A DNA stretch of 64,000 nt from the NCBI RefSeq assembly GCF_000685215.1, contig NZ_ARYJ01000005.1:248001-312000 (forward strand). Reading direction: 5' to 3'. Each line of letters starts with the position of its first letter. Positions within the stretch are counted from its first letter, which is position 1. The position numbers were made by a program, and so were the translations under genes. The stretch comes from Hyphomonas jannaschiana VP2. Lineage in GTDB: Bacteria > Pseudomonadota > Alphaproteobacteria > Caulobacterales > Hyphomonadaceae. The notes beneath the pieces are model-generated. The model was not told where the DNA came from and searched no databases. It saw nothing but the letters and a program-made list of their open reading frames with translations. Positions 52,338 through 61,357 of this stretch are shown here, one piece after another.

Positions 52338-53764
52338 ACCACAAGGTCCGGCAGGATCAGGCGGAAGACCGTGCCTTTCGGTCCGGTAGAGGCGAGCACG
52401 AGGTCTCCGCCCATGCCGACGGCCAGTTCCCGGGCGATGACGAGGCCGAGGCCGGTGCCGGTTTTCCGGGATGAAGCAGCGAAGGGTTTGAACAGATTGT
52501 CCCGCGCATTGGGCGGCAGGCCGGGACCGGTATCGGTGAACTCCATACCCTCGCGGGTGAGGGTCACGGTGATGCGCTTGGGCAGGCTTGCGGCCGCGAC
52601 CATGGCCTCGGCAGCGTTGCGGATCAGGTTCGTGGCCAGGCGGTGCAGGTGTTCCGGGTCGGCATGGATGATCCGTGCGCTGGGCAAGTCATCGATGAAC
52701 TCGACTTCCGGCCAGGCGGCGAGCGCTTCGGCCGCGGCCTCCTCGACGCAGCCGCGCAGGGAGACCGGCTGCATGTCGGCCGGCTGGGGCGCGGCCTTGC
52801 CATAGTCCAGCGTTTCGGAGGCGAGGTTGATCGCGCGGGTCAGCGCCCGTTCGAGACGCGGGGCCGCCTTTTGCACGCGCGGGTCTTCCGACCGGGCCAG
52901 CGTATCGGAGACGAGCTGCGCCGAGGCGAGCGAGTTGCGAAGATCGTGATTGATCTTGGCGACGGCGGTGCCGAGTTCTGCCAGGTGGGCACGCTGGCGG
53001 AAGGCATCGGCCACGGCTTCTTCCATATCCGACAAGGCATTCTGGGCACGGCCGATTTCGTCACGCCTTGAGGTCGGCTGCAGCCGCCGGGTCCAGCCGC
53101 CGGGATCCATGCGGAACTGTTCGACACTGGCGGTGACGCGCACCATCGGCCGGACCACGACGAAATGGAGCAGCACATAGATCACGGTTGCGGCGATCAG
53201 GGCGATCAGGAAGGACAGGCCGAGGATACGCTGGCCATAGGCATAGAGGTCCTTGCGGAGCGGGGCCTGCGGCACGACCACTTCGATGATGCGATCCGGT
53301 GTCGACCCGATGGCCGTGATCACGAGGATACGGTCCTTTGGCGCCGCGAAGGCGCCCATCACCTGCATCACCCGGCGGACCGGTGTCGTTTCGCGTAGGT
53401 CGAGCTGATAATAGCTGCCCTCGATGTCCATATCGGAATCGAGCAGCTGGATATGCATGTCGTCCTCAACCTCGGCCACGGAGAGAACTTCGGCATTTTC
53501 CAGCAATTGCTGGGCAAGCTCCTCCGACACCATGCGGGAGGGGGAGGCGTCGAGGGCGAGAGCGGCGATGCGGGCTGCCTGCAGCCTTTCGTTCAGCCAG
53601 GCTGTGCGGAAACCTGACGCGCTGGGGATGAAAATCAGCCCCTCGACAAACAGGATTGCGGCCAGGGTAAAACCGAACAGGCGGAACGATAGCCCATGGT
53701 ACCAGCGAGCGGACGCAGGCTGGCGGACGGGGGCCGGAAGGGGGGCGCTTGCGTTGCCGTTCAC
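52334..53764 (-). CDS. Orphan membrane sensor histidine kinase
   Basis: 476 residues starting at GTG. Two membrane spans (about 28-50 and 184-206) flank a ~130-residue periplasmic sensor. A HAMP-like region follows, then the H-box KINHDLRNSLASAQLV with the phospho-accepting His in an unusual NHDLRNSL context, and the ATPase boxes FTDTGPGLPPNARDN and KTGTGLGLVIARELA. No response regulator gene is adjacent. The start follows the FAD-oxidoreductase stop by 15 bases. Confidence 0.9.
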   Translation of the reverse strand: MNGNASAPLPAPVRQPASARWYHGLSFRLFGFTLAAILFVEGLIFIPSASGFRTAWLNERLQAARIAALALDASPSRMVSEELAQQLLENAEVLSVAEVEDDMHIQLLDSDMDIEGSYYQLDLRETTPVRRVMQVMGAFAAPKDRILVITAIGSTPDRIIEVVVPQAPLRKDLYAYGQRILGLSFLIALIAATVIYVLLHFVVVRPMVRVTASVEQFRMDPGGWTRRLQPTSRRDEIGRAQNALSDMEEAVADAFRQRAHLAELGTAVAKINHDLRNSLASAQLVSDTLARSEDPRVQKAAPRLERALTRAINLASETLDYGKAAPQPADMQPVSLRGCVEEAAAEALAAWPEVEFIDDLPSARIIHADPEHLHRLATNLIRNAAEAMVAAASLPKRITVTLTREGMEFTDTGPGLPPNARDNLFKPFAASSRKTGTGLGLVIARELAVGMGGDLVLASTGPKGTVFRLILPDLVV

Positions 53765-53779
53765 ATGGGCTGAACTAGC

Positions 53780-55216
53780 CTACGGGATGCGCTGGAGCAA
53801 GCCGACGAGACGCCGCGAATTGGTTCCGAACACGACCGGCGTGAAGTGGGCAGAGGCGGCCCGTTTCACAACTTCGGCGCGAGTCGGGTAAGGCGAGATG
53901 AAATTGGTCAGCGCGGTCAGTTTCAGCCCGTTCGACATGGCGACCGACACAAGCTGGAGAATGTCGCCCGCACCTTCGCCGACAATGGACGCGCCAACCA
54001 GTTTGCCTTTGTGCAGCACCAGTTTGCACTCGCCGAGCGTCTTGCCCTCGGCAATGGCGCGGTCGTTTTCGTGGAAGGGGAAGGCGGACGTGGTCACCTT
54101 GCCGCCATGCTTCGCAATCGCCTCAGCTTCGGTCAGGCCGAGCTGGGCGACTTCCGGGCTGGTGTAGGTAACCGCCGGGACGGGCAGGCTGGAGGCCTTG
54201 GTGCCTTGTTTGAAGAAAGCCCTGCGGGTGAAGACTGAGGCGTGCCATCCGGCAATATGGGTGAATTGCTCCTTGCCGGCGGCATCGCCCAGCGCCCAGA
54301 CGCGGGGATTGGATCGGCAGCGCAGCGTGTTGCCCACAACGATGCCCTTGTGGTCGGCTTCGACACCGCCTTTTTCAAGGTCCAGACCGTCCAGAACGGC
54401 GCGGCGGCCCGTGGCGACCAGAAGGTGGCTGCCTTCGATCACCGGCGTGCCTGCGCCGTTTTCGGTGTGTACGCGGATCCGCCCGCTTTCCTGGCTGACC
54501 CGCCCGGCCTTGTGCTGTTCGAGGATGGTCACGCCCTCATCCCGCAAGGCCTTGATCGCAATGGCAGCGTGTTCGGCATCTGCCCGGGGCATCGCCCGGC
54601 CCATCTCGATCACGGTGACGTCTGACCCCAGGCGCCGGAAGGCCTGCGCCATTTCGAGGCCAATCGGGCCGCCGCCGAGAATGATCAGGTGGCGGGGCAG
54701 TTCCGGCAGCGTGAAGATGGTTTCATTGGTCAGGAAGGGTACGTCCTTCAGCCCGTCAATCGGCGGGATGAGTGCGCGCGAGCCTGTGGCGATGACGATG
54801 CGGCGGGCCTGGGTCCGGGTCGTTTCCGAGACGATGGTCTTCTTGTCAGCAAACCGGGCGGCTTCCCGGATGACCGTGACGCCAAGGCCTTCGAACCGTT
54901 CCTGGCTGTCGACCGGGGCAATCGTTTCGATGGCGCCCGCAACATGGGATTTGACAGTCTCCCAGTCTGTTTTTGGGTCCTCAGTCTGGATTCCGTACTT
55001 TCTGGCTTCACGAACACCGGCCGCTGCCTTCGCGGCGCTGAGCAGCGCCTTGGAGGGGACGCAGCCATAATTCAGGCAGTCACCGCCCATTTCGTGCTTC
55101 TCATAGAGCACCACTTTCAGGCCGAGCTGGGCGGCACCGGCGGCTGCGGACAGGCCACCGGATCCGGCCCCGATCACGCAGAGGTCGGCTTTCAGGTCTT
55201 GAACAGGGTCGGTCAT
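53780..55216 (-). CDS. FAD-dependent pyridine nucleotide-disulfide oxidoreductase, MerA/Lpd-like
   Basis: 478 residues. FAD fold GAGSGGLSAAAGAAQLG and the redox-active disulfide GGDCLNYGCVPSKALL (CX4C) are intact, then the NAD(P) site LGGGPIGLEMAQAFRRLG. At the C terminus the catalytic histidine of lipoamide dehydrogenase (HPT) is replaced by Tyr in PYPTRAE, as in mercuric reductases and SthA. The N-terminal heavy-metal domain and C-terminal vicinal cysteines of true MerA are absent. Physiological substrate unknown; see the operon finding. It overlaps the TVP38 gene by four bases. Confidence 0.9.
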   Translation of the reverse strand: MTDPVQDLKADLCVIGAGSGGLSAAAGAAQLGLKVVLYEKHEMGGDCLNYGCVPSKALLSAAKAAAGVREARKYGIQTEDPKTDWETVKSHVAGAIETIAPVDSQERFEGLGVTVIREAARFADKKTIVSETTRTQARRIVIATGSRALIPPIDGLKDVPFLTNETIFTLPELPRHLIILGGGPIGLEMAQAFRRLGSDVTVIEMGRAMPRADAEHAAIAIKALRDEGVTILEQHKAGRVSQESGRIRVHTENGAGTPVIEGSHLLVATGRRAVLDGLDLEKGGVEADHKGIVVGNTLRCRSNPRVWALGDAAGKEQFTHIAGWHASVFTRRAFFKQGTKASSLPVPAVTYTSPEVAQLGLTEAEAIAKHGGKVTTSAFPFHENDRAIAEGKTLGECKLVLHKGKLVGASIVGEGAGDILQLVSVAMSNGLKLTALTNFISPYPTRAEVVKRAASAHFTPVVFGTNSRRLVGLLQRIP

Positions 55217-55959
55217 GCGGGTGGGCTTTCGATCTTGGGAACTTTGCGGCCAAGGAATTTCTTCCAGATGACCGGCATCAGAGAGACGACGGCAAGCGCC
55301 GCGAAGGCGGGCACAAGGTTCCCGGCAACCGCGCCGATGTCCGGGTTTTCCCCGGCTTCGAAGGTCGCGCCGAGGCCGGCACCGATCCAGGTATAGGCGA
55401 CAACACCCGGGATGATGCCGATGGCCGTGGTCAGAGCATAGTCCGGGTAGCGCGCGCCCAGCAGCGCCGGGGCGATATTGGCAACAGGGAAGGGCACGAT
55501 CGGCAGGAAGCGCAGGGCGAACATGTAGGAGCGCGGGTTCTCATGGAAGCCCGCCTCCATCCGGCGAAGGAAGGGGCCGGCCCGTTCGCGCAACATGCCG
55601 CCAAAGGCTGTGCGGGCGGCCAGGAACAGGAGGCTCGCGCCCAGCGTGGCGCCGACGACGGTCGCGGCGGATCCGCCTGCGAGGCCGAAGAGGAACCCGC
55701 CTGCGATCGTGATCCAGAGCGCGCCCGGCACCATGAACAGGGTGGAGAGGGCATAAATGATCACATAAGCGGCGACGGCGATCAGCAGATTGCCTTCGAC
55801 GAAGCTGCGCAGGGCTTCATGCTGTTCGCGCAGGGTTTGCAGCGACAGGTAATCGAACAGGCCGAGCCGCCAGCCTGCCAGCAGGCCACCGGCGATCAGA
55901 TAGACCGGCCAGAGGCGCTGCCAGAGCGGCGCGCGGGATTTCACGCTGGTGTCAGTCAT
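55213..55959 (-). CDS. TVP38/TMEM64 (VTT domain) membrane protein
   Basis: 248 residues, about six spans. The VTT/DedA-like core contains FMVPGALWITIAGGFLFGLAGG, SLLFLAARTAFG and the second half FALRFLPIVPFPVANIAPALLG. Members are proposed lipid scramblases or transporters. Its gene overlaps DUF547 upstream and the FAD oxidoreductase downstream by four bases each, so the three proteins are expected in fixed ratio. Confidence 0.92.
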   Translation of the reverse strand: MTDTSVKSRAPLWQRLWPVYLIAGGLLAGWRLGLFDYLSLQTLREQHEALRSFVEGNLLIAVAAYVIIYALSTLFMVPGALWITIAGGFLFGLAGGSAATVVGATLGASLLFLAARTAFGGMLRERAGPFLRRMEAGFHENPRSYMFALRFLPIVPFPVANIAPALLGARYPDYALTTAIGIIPGVVAYTWIGAGLGATFEAGENPDIGAVAGNLVPAFAALAVVSLMPVIWKKFLGRKVPKIESPPA

Positions 55960-56777
55960 TCGGTTTCGGCCTTCTTCGTGTCGTTGAGGGACCAGTCATA
56001 GTCATACGCGCGAATGCGCGGGTTGGAGCGGATGTCTTCGGCGAGGACCGGCTCTGCATAGGCCAGAAGGTGTTCGATAACAGCTTGTTTCGATCCGCCG
56101 AAGTCGGATTCGAACCAGTCATAGATGGAGGAGACGGTCAGGCCCCGGCTTGTCACGGTCACGCCGCGCGGATCGTTGACATAGGCGCGCGCGGCTGCGG
56201 CGAGCTTTTCGTCCAGTGTATCGGCCTGCCAGGCTTCCGGCTGCAGGTTGGGGCAGGAGACGGCGGCGCAGTTGATGGCGTAGTGCACGAGCGGATTGCC
56301 GAAACGCGGGCGCAGGATGCCGTGCTCGATCTCGTCGAGGGAGACGGTCTCGCCGCCTGCCGCCACTTTGATCTTCTTCCACGGTCCGCCGAAGAGGTAG
56401 CCGTCGCGGATCGATCCGGTGGGGTATTGTTCCAGAATGTAGCGGACGGTGACGGCATTATAGAGATTGGCCCAGGCGGCGAAGGTGGCCGCATCGGTGC
56501 CGGACAGGTCCATGTCCGCAAAGCTTTCGATATATGTATCGAGCGTGGCCCGGTCCTTTGCGTTGGCCTGGAAGGCTGCATAGTCGACGCGGTTCACGCC
56601 GTCCGGTCCGGGTTTCACATATTTCTTCAGGAGGCAGGTCCATGCCGCATGCACCGGTTTCTCGGCTGGCAATTGCTGGACCATGCCGGAGACCGGAACG
56701 GCCGGTTGCGCCAGCGCGCTGAGCGGCGTCAGGGCAAGGGCGACAGGCAGGGCAAGGCGGCAGGCAGCGGCGGGCAT
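55956..56777 (-). CDS. DUF547 domain exported protein
   Basis: 273 residues from MPAAACRLALPVALAL, a signal peptide cleaved near ALAQ; the frame is open upstream to 56849 without a ribosome site. The DUF547 core is visible as VDYAAFQANAKDR, the FAAWANLYNAVTVRYIL block, SLDEIEHGILRPRFGNPLVHYAINCAA and SCPNLQPEAW. It is periplasmic by prediction. First gene of the DUF547-TVP38-FAD-kinase-RluA run. Confidence 0.92.
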   Translation of the reverse strand: MPAAACRLALPVALALTPLSALAQPAVPVSGMVQQLPAEKPVHAAWTCLLKKYVKPGPDGVNRVDYAAFQANAKDRATLDTYIESFADMDLSGTDAATFAAWANLYNAVTVRYILEQYPTGSIRDGYLFGGPWKKIKVAAGGETVSLDEIEHGILRPRFGNPLVHYAINCAAVSCPNLQPEAWQADTLDEKLAAAARAYVNDPRGVTVTSRGLTVSSIYDWFESDFGGSKQAVIEHLLAYAEPVLAEDIRSNPRIRAYDYDWSLNDTKKAETE

Positions 56778-56888
56778 GAGGCGGATCGGCTCCGGATCGG
56801 GTGAATTGAGCCCCTCACATAGCGCACCCGGCCGGACTTCGCCCGTCACGCCTTTTCAGCTGCCGATCAAAGGCCCGTGATCGGCGCC

Positions 56889-58067
56889 TCAGCCGCCTGT
56901 GGCCGGCGTGTCGATTTCCATCCAGTCCTGTGGCGGCAGGCTGTAGAGCATGTCCATGACCTCGAACCCGATGCCATTGGGGCGTCGGGAGCTGGAATTC
57001 CAGAGGATGACGACGCCGGTGTCCTGCTCCGGATCGAACAGGATATAGGACCTGTAGCCTTCCACAGCGCCGCGGTGGCCGATCACGCGGTCACCATTGA
57101 CGCCATATTTGTAGATCCGCCAGCCAAGCCCGTAGCGGGCGTCGCGCACCGTGCCCCGGTACCGGCTGGACATGCGTCTTTGCTCGCCACTTGTGTAGAC
57201 ACGCGGGGTCTGGAGCATTTCCAGCGCTTTCTCGCTGAGGACGTCCGGCATCAGCCCCATCTGGGCGCGGGCATAATTGGCAAGGTCGAGGATCGACCCG
57301 TTTACGCCGCCGGCGGCCGGAACCCTGTAATAGTCTTCATTGACCCGGCGCTTCAGCTGCGTGTCATCTGCTCTGGACCGCCTTGAATAGGGCCGGGCCC
57401 AGGAGGGCGCCGTCTGCAGGCCGTTCCGGCCAATGCTGGCCGATACCATGCCCAGCGGCTTGAAGACCGATTCTTCCACCGCCTCGGCATAGGAAGAATG
57501 GGTCACGTCTTCGACGACTTCCGAAATCGTGTCGTAGGCGACGTTCTGATAGGTGTGGCAATCGCCGACCGGGCAGAGCGGCTTGAGAGACCGAAGGCTG
57601 TGGCGGATGTCTGCAGCCTCCCAGCCATCCTCCAGCCGCGTGTCATAGGCATTCGGGACAATACCCAGCCTGTGGGAGAGAACATCTTCGAGCGTTGCAC
57701 GGTGTTCGCCGCCGCCCGGCAGCCGCAGCGAAGTGCGGAACTTCGAGACCGTATCGGTCAGGTTGAGTTCGTGCCGGTCGGCAAGGATGGCGACTTCGGT
57801 AGCTGCGACGCCCTTTGACAGCGATGCCCAGCGGAAGACCGTTTCGTCCGTCACCGGCGTGCCGCCGCGCTCAGTGACGCCATAACCGTTGGCGAAGGCG
57901 ATATGGCCATGGTCGATCACCGCGACCGCCAGACCGACGATGTCTTCCTGCGCGGCCAGCCGGCTGATCCGGTCATCCAGGCGCGCGTAATCTATGGTCT
58001 GGGCGAAGGCGGCGGGCAGGGGAAGGGTTGCGGCCAGGCAAATGGCCAATGTGCGCAGGAGACGCAT
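56889..58067 (-). CDS. Exported serine hydrolase, beta-lactamase class C fold
   Basis: 392 residues with a signal peptide (cleavage near AAFAQ). The SxxK motif is S82-L-S-K85 (WASLSKGV), the Tyr motif is YQNVAYD, and HRGAVEGYRSY supplies the third motif. Relatives include esterases, D-Ala-D-Ala carboxypeptidases and EstB-type enzymes; the HTYQN arrangement is common in such esterase/peptidase members. A second, unrelated serine hydrolase gene lies at 25740. It is divergent from rpmH. Confidence 0.9.
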   Translation of the reverse strand: MRLLRTLAICLAATLPLPAAFAQTIDYARLDDRISRLAAQEDIVGLAVAVIDHGHIAFANGYGVTERGGTPVTDETVFRWASLSKGVAATEVAILADRHELNLTDTVSKFRTSLRLPGGGEHRATLEDVLSHRLGIVPNAYDTRLEDGWEAADIRHSLRSLKPLCPVGDCHTYQNVAYDTISEVVEDVTHSSYAEAVEESVFKPLGMVSASIGRNGLQTAPSWARPYSRRSRADDTQLKRRVNEDYYRVPAAGGVNGSILDLANYARAQMGLMPDVLSEKALEMLQTPRVYTSGEQRRMSSRYRGTVRDARYGLGWRIYKYGVNGDRVIGHRGAVEGYRSYILFDPEQDTGVVILWNSSSRRPNGIGFEVMDMLYSLPPQDWMEIDTPATGG

Positions 58068-58218
58068 AATCTGATCCCGTGTTCATGGCCCGCCCGGCAC
58101 CAGTCACACCAAGACTCTCTGCAGATGTAAAGATCGCTGGATGCCAGGGGGCGCGATCTGTAAGCCCGTCTGGCAGACAGCGTGCCCGGCTGACCGCTTT
58201 TCATGCTGATTGCATGAC

Positions 58219-58247
58219 TTGACCCGGCGCGTCCGGCCCTGTATTGG
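58219..58247 (+). promoter_or_regulatory. Candidate housekeeping promoter for rpmH-rnpA-yidC-engB
   Basis: TTGACC at 58219-58224 is followed after exactly 17 bases by TATTGG at 58242-58247, about 39 bases before the rpmH start. The spacing is ideal, the -35 strong and the -10 moderate for a sigma-70 promoter. Not confirmed experimentally. Confidence 0.4.
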
Positions 58248-58285
58248 CCCCCTTTTCCGAGACACTTAGCTTCCAGAGCAGACTG

Positions 58286-58420
58286 ATGAAACGCACTTTC
58301 CAGCCGAGCAATCTCCGCCGCAAGCGCACGCACGGCTTCCGTGAGCGCATGTCCACCAAGAACGGCCGCAAGGTCCTGGCTCGCCGCCGCGCGAAGGGCC
58401 GCAAGTCCCTCTCCGCCTAA
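58286..58420 (+). CDS. rpmH: 50S ribosomal protein L34
   Basis: 44 residues: [20 protein letters not shown] then [20 protein letters not shown] and SLSA. This is the standard, nearly invariant L34 sequence, rich in Arg and Lys, a component of the large ribosomal subunit. It heads the conserved rpmH-rnpA-yidC-engB order and is close to the expected replication-origin region in many bacteria, but no dnaA is present here. Confidence 0.97.
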   Translation: MKRTFQPSNLRRKRTHGFRERMSTKNGRKVLARRRAKGRKSLSA

Positions 58421-58456
58421 GAACGGCGCCAGTCCGCCTCTCCGAAGGGGTAGGCC

Positions 58457-58825
58457 GTGACGGCAGATACCGGCAAGATTTCGATTGAGGTCGTACGCCT
58501 GCGCGTGCGGCCTCAATTCATTTTCGTGCGGGGTGGCCGGGCAGAGCGGCGCAAATCCCTCGTTGTCCAGGCCCGCAAGCGGGCCGGGGAGGCGCCGGGC
58601 GATCATGCCGGGGCCGGCTTCACCGCCACAAAGAAGATCGGCAATGCCGTCATCCGCAATCGGGCCAAACGGCGTCTTCGCGAGGCCGCACGCCAGTTGC
58701 TGCCGCGCCATGGCCGCCCCGGTTGGGACTATGTGTTCATTGCGCGTCAGGATACCGCTGATATTGGCTGGCCGCGTTTGCTTGACGATATGGAAAGCGC
58801 ACTGATAAGCCTCGCCGCTGATTAA
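58457..58825 (+). CDS. rnpA: Ribonuclease P protein component
   Basis: 122 residues starting at GTG with AAGGGG before it. The signature is FTATKKIGNAVIRNRAKRRL followed by REAARQLLP, the RNR motif that binds pre-tRNA and RNase P RNA. It lies 36 bases after rpmH and just ahead of yidC; no yidD gene sits between them. Confidence 0.95.
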   Translation: MTADTGKISIEVVRLRVRPQFIFVRGGRAERRKSLVVQARKRAGEAPGDHAGAGFTATKKIGNAVIRNRAKRRLREAARQLLPRHGRPGWDYVFIARQDTADIGWPRLLDDMESALISLAAD

Positions 58826-58875
58826 ACCCCGCCGCCCGTCCGGGCGATCCTGCTTCAAGATTCCGGGACCCCGAG

Positions 58876-60696
58876 ATGGAAAAAGAAGACCAGCGCAATT
58901 TTCTGCTCGCAATGGTGCTGATGATCGCGCTCGTGCTGGGCTATCAGAAATTCTTCGTTGAGCCGGCGCAGAAGAAATATGAAGCGCAGCAAGCCGCAGT
59001 TGAGGCCGAATCCCAGGCCAAGACGGCCGATACCGGCGTTGTCGCCATCGACCAGCTGAAACCGGTCGAAGAGGCGCTGGCAGACAATGCGCGCATCGAT
59101 TTCCAGGGGGAAGGCGTCGACGGCTCGATTCGCCTCGCGGGCGCGCGCATCGATGATGTCAGCCTGCACGATTACTATCTGACGGTCGAGAAGAAGCAGG
59201 AAGTGCGCCTGTTCCGTCCGGAGAACAGCGAATACGGCTATTTCGCCACTTATTACTGGGCTTCGGGCGGCACGCTGGTGGCGGGCCGCAATTCGCCCTG
59301 GACCGTCGTCTCGGGTGACAAGCTGACCCCGGACTCGCCGGTTGTCCTGAAACTGGAAGGCGACGGCGTCACTATTGAGCGGACCATTTCGCTCGATGAG
59401 AACTACATGTTCACCTTCACCGACAAGGTGACCAACACGTCCGACACGCCGCGCAGCTTCCGCGCGGTCGGTTCGCTTGAACGCTTTGGCGACTTCAAAG
59501 GCTTCCTTGAGGCGACCGACCCCGGCTCGTCCGTCTCGACGGCTGCGCATATGGGCCTGATGGGCCATACCGACGGCTCGCTGCGCATGAAGAAGTTCAA
59601 GGGCCTCTATGATATGAAAAGTATCAAGGGCGAGTCGGCTGATGGAACGTTCCCGGCGCCGAATGGCGGCTGGTGGGGCCTGTCCGACAAATACTGGCTG
59701 GGCGCCCTGATCCCGCAGCAGGACATGTTCTTCGCGGGCATGATCGACAAGCGCAAGCTCGCCACGGGCAAGGATCTGGAGCTTCGCACCGAGTCCGCCA
59801 CACTGGACCTCGCCCCGGGCGCCAGCGCCACGATGGAGAACCGGATCTTTGCCGGCGCCAAGCGCTATGAGGTGCTGAAGGATTATGAGAAAAATCTCGG
59901 CATTCCGAAGTTCGAGGATGCCATCGACTGGGGCATGCTGTTCTTCCTGACCAAGCCGTTCTTCTATGCGCTTGAATGGCTGTCCGGCATTGTCGGCTCG
60001 TTCGGCTGGGCGATCCTGGCCTTTACCGTGCTGGTCAAGCTGCCGCTCGTGCCGCTCTACAATCAGAGCTACAAGTCCATGGCGAAGATGAAGAAGCTGC
60101 AGGAGCCGACGCAGGAAATCCGTGAACGCTTCAAGGCCGATCCGCAGCGCCAGCAGCAGGAAATCATGAAGCTCTACAAGGAAGAGGGCGCGAACCCGCT
60201 GGGCGGCTGCCTGCCCATCCTTGTGACCATCCCGATCTTCTTCGCCCTGTTCAAGACGCTCTACGCCACGATCGAGATGCGCCATGCCTCCTTCATGTTC
60301 CTGAAGGATCTCTCGGCGCCGGATCCAACCGCCATCGGCAATCTCTTCGGCCTGATCCCGTGGTGGTCTGCGGCGGACCTGAAATCCATTCCGTTCCTCG
60401 GCATGGTGATCGGCGTCGGTATCCTGCCGATCCTGTACGGCGCGACCATGGCGGCCCTGCAGACGCTGTCACCGCCGCCGCCAGACCCGATGCAGCGCCG
60501 CATGATCCAGTTCATGCCGTTGATCTTCCTGTTCGTGTTCGGAGGATTCCCGGCTGGTCTCGTCATGTACTATGTCTGGTCGAACACGCTGTCCTTCATT
60601 CAGCAATACTTCATCATGCGCCGGAACGGGGTGGACACCGAGATCGGCAAATTCGTGAAGAAGCTGTTCTCGGGCGGCAAGGAGCCTGCCAGCTGA
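58876..60696 (+). CDS. yidC: Membrane protein insertase
   Basis: 606 residues. An N-terminal span (LLAMVLMIALVLGYQKF), a large periplasmic P1 domain (about 40-345), and the five-helix Oxa1/YidC core with LYNQSYKSMAKMKKLQEPTQ, LYKEEGANPLGGCLPILVTI and MPLIFLFVFGGFPAGLVMYY. It inserts membrane proteins alone or with SecYEG. engB begins five bases after its stop. Confidence 0.97.
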   Translation: MEKEDQRNFLLAMVLMIALVLGYQKFFVEPAQKKYEAQQAAVEAESQAKTADTGVVAIDQLKPVEEALADNARIDFQGEGVDGSIRLAGARIDDVSLHDYYLTVEKKQEVRLFRPENSEYGYFATYYWASGGTLVAGRNSPWTVVSGDKLTPDSPVVLKLEGDGVTIERTISLDENYMFTFTDKVTNTSDTPRSFRAVGSLERFGDFKGFLEATDPGSSVSTAAHMGLMGHTDGSLRMKKFKGLYDMKSIKGESADGTFPAPNGGWWGLSDKYWLGALIPQQDMFFAGMIDKRKLATGKDLELRTESATLDLAPGASATMENRIFAGAKRYEVLKDYEKNLGIPKFEDAIDWGMLFFLTKPFFYALEWLSGIVGSFGWAILAFTVLVKLPLVPLYNQSYKSMAKMKKLQEPTQEIRERFKADPQRQQQEIMKLYKEEGANPLGGCLPILVTIPIFFALFKTLYATIEMRHASFMFLKDLSAPDPTAIGNLFGLIPWWSAADLKSIPFLGMVIGVGILPILYGATMAALQTLSPPPPDPMQRRMIQFMPLIFLFVFGGFPAGLVMYYVWSNTLSFIQQYFIMRRNGVDTEIGKFVKKLFSGGKEPAS

Positions 60697-60700
60697 TCCG

Positions 60701-61357
60701 ATGACGGAAGAGACATCCCCCGGCGAACCTGGCTTCAGCGAAGAAGCGCTGGAAGCGGGCCGTCTCCTGTTCGCGGGGGACGCCACCTTCGTCATGGGCG
60801 TGGTGAACCTCAAACAGTTGCCGCCGGCCGACCGGACGGAAGTCTGCTTCGCCGGCCGGTCGAATGTCGGCAAGTCCAGCCTGATCAATGCGCTGACCAA
60901 CCGGGCGAAACTGGCCCGCTCCTCGGCAGAACCCGGCCGGACGCGAGAACTCAACTATTTCGACATCGGTGAAGGTCAGCTCTACCTCGTGGACCTTCCG
61001 GGCTTCGGTTATGCCAAAGTGTCCCGCTCGCAGACCGAAGCGTGGACACGCCTGACCAAGTCTTACCTGCGCGGGCGTCCGTCGCTGCGCCGGGTGTTCC
61101 TTCTGGTCGATGCCCGCCGTGGCCTGATGGATACGGACGAAGAAGTCATGGACATAATGGACAAGTCCGCCGTGACCTATCAGATCGTCCTGACCAAGGT
61201 CGACAAGGTGGCCAAAGGCGAGGTCGACAAGCTCGCCTCGAAGATTGCCGACAAGCTGAAGAAGCGCGGGGCGGCGCATCCGGTGGTACGGATGACATCG
61301 TCCGAAAAGGGCTGGGGCATTCCCGAACTGCGCGCCGAGATCGCCGGACTGATCTAG
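60701..61357 (+). CDS. engB: Ribosome biogenesis GTP-binding protein EngB/YsxC
   Basis: 218 residues with GTPase motifs AGRSNVGKSSLINAL (G1), the conserved EPGRTRELNYF (G2), VDLPGFGYA (G3) and LTKVDKVAKG (G4). It helps assemble the 50S subunit. Last of the co-linear rpmH-rnpA-yidC-engB group; the convergent penicillin acylase gene overlaps its stop by four bases. Confidence 0.96.
   Translation: MTEETSPGEPGFSEEALEAGRLLFAGDATFVMGVVNLKQLPPADRTEVCFAGRSNVGKSSLINALTNRAKLARSSAEPGRTRELNYFDIGEGQLYLVDLPGFGYAKVSRSQTEAWTRLTKSYLRGRPSLRRVFLLVDARRGLMDTDEEVMDIMDKSAVTYQIVLTKVDKVAKGEVDKLASKIADKLKKRGAAHPVVRMTSSEKGWGIPELRAEIAGLI

Noticed and set aside
53780-55216. Mercuric reductase
   Set aside because: The N-terminal metal-binding domain and the C-terminal cysteine pair are missing and no mer genes are nearby.
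58855-60285. A 476-codon minus-strand frame
   Set aside because: Antisense to yidC; no domain and no start signal.
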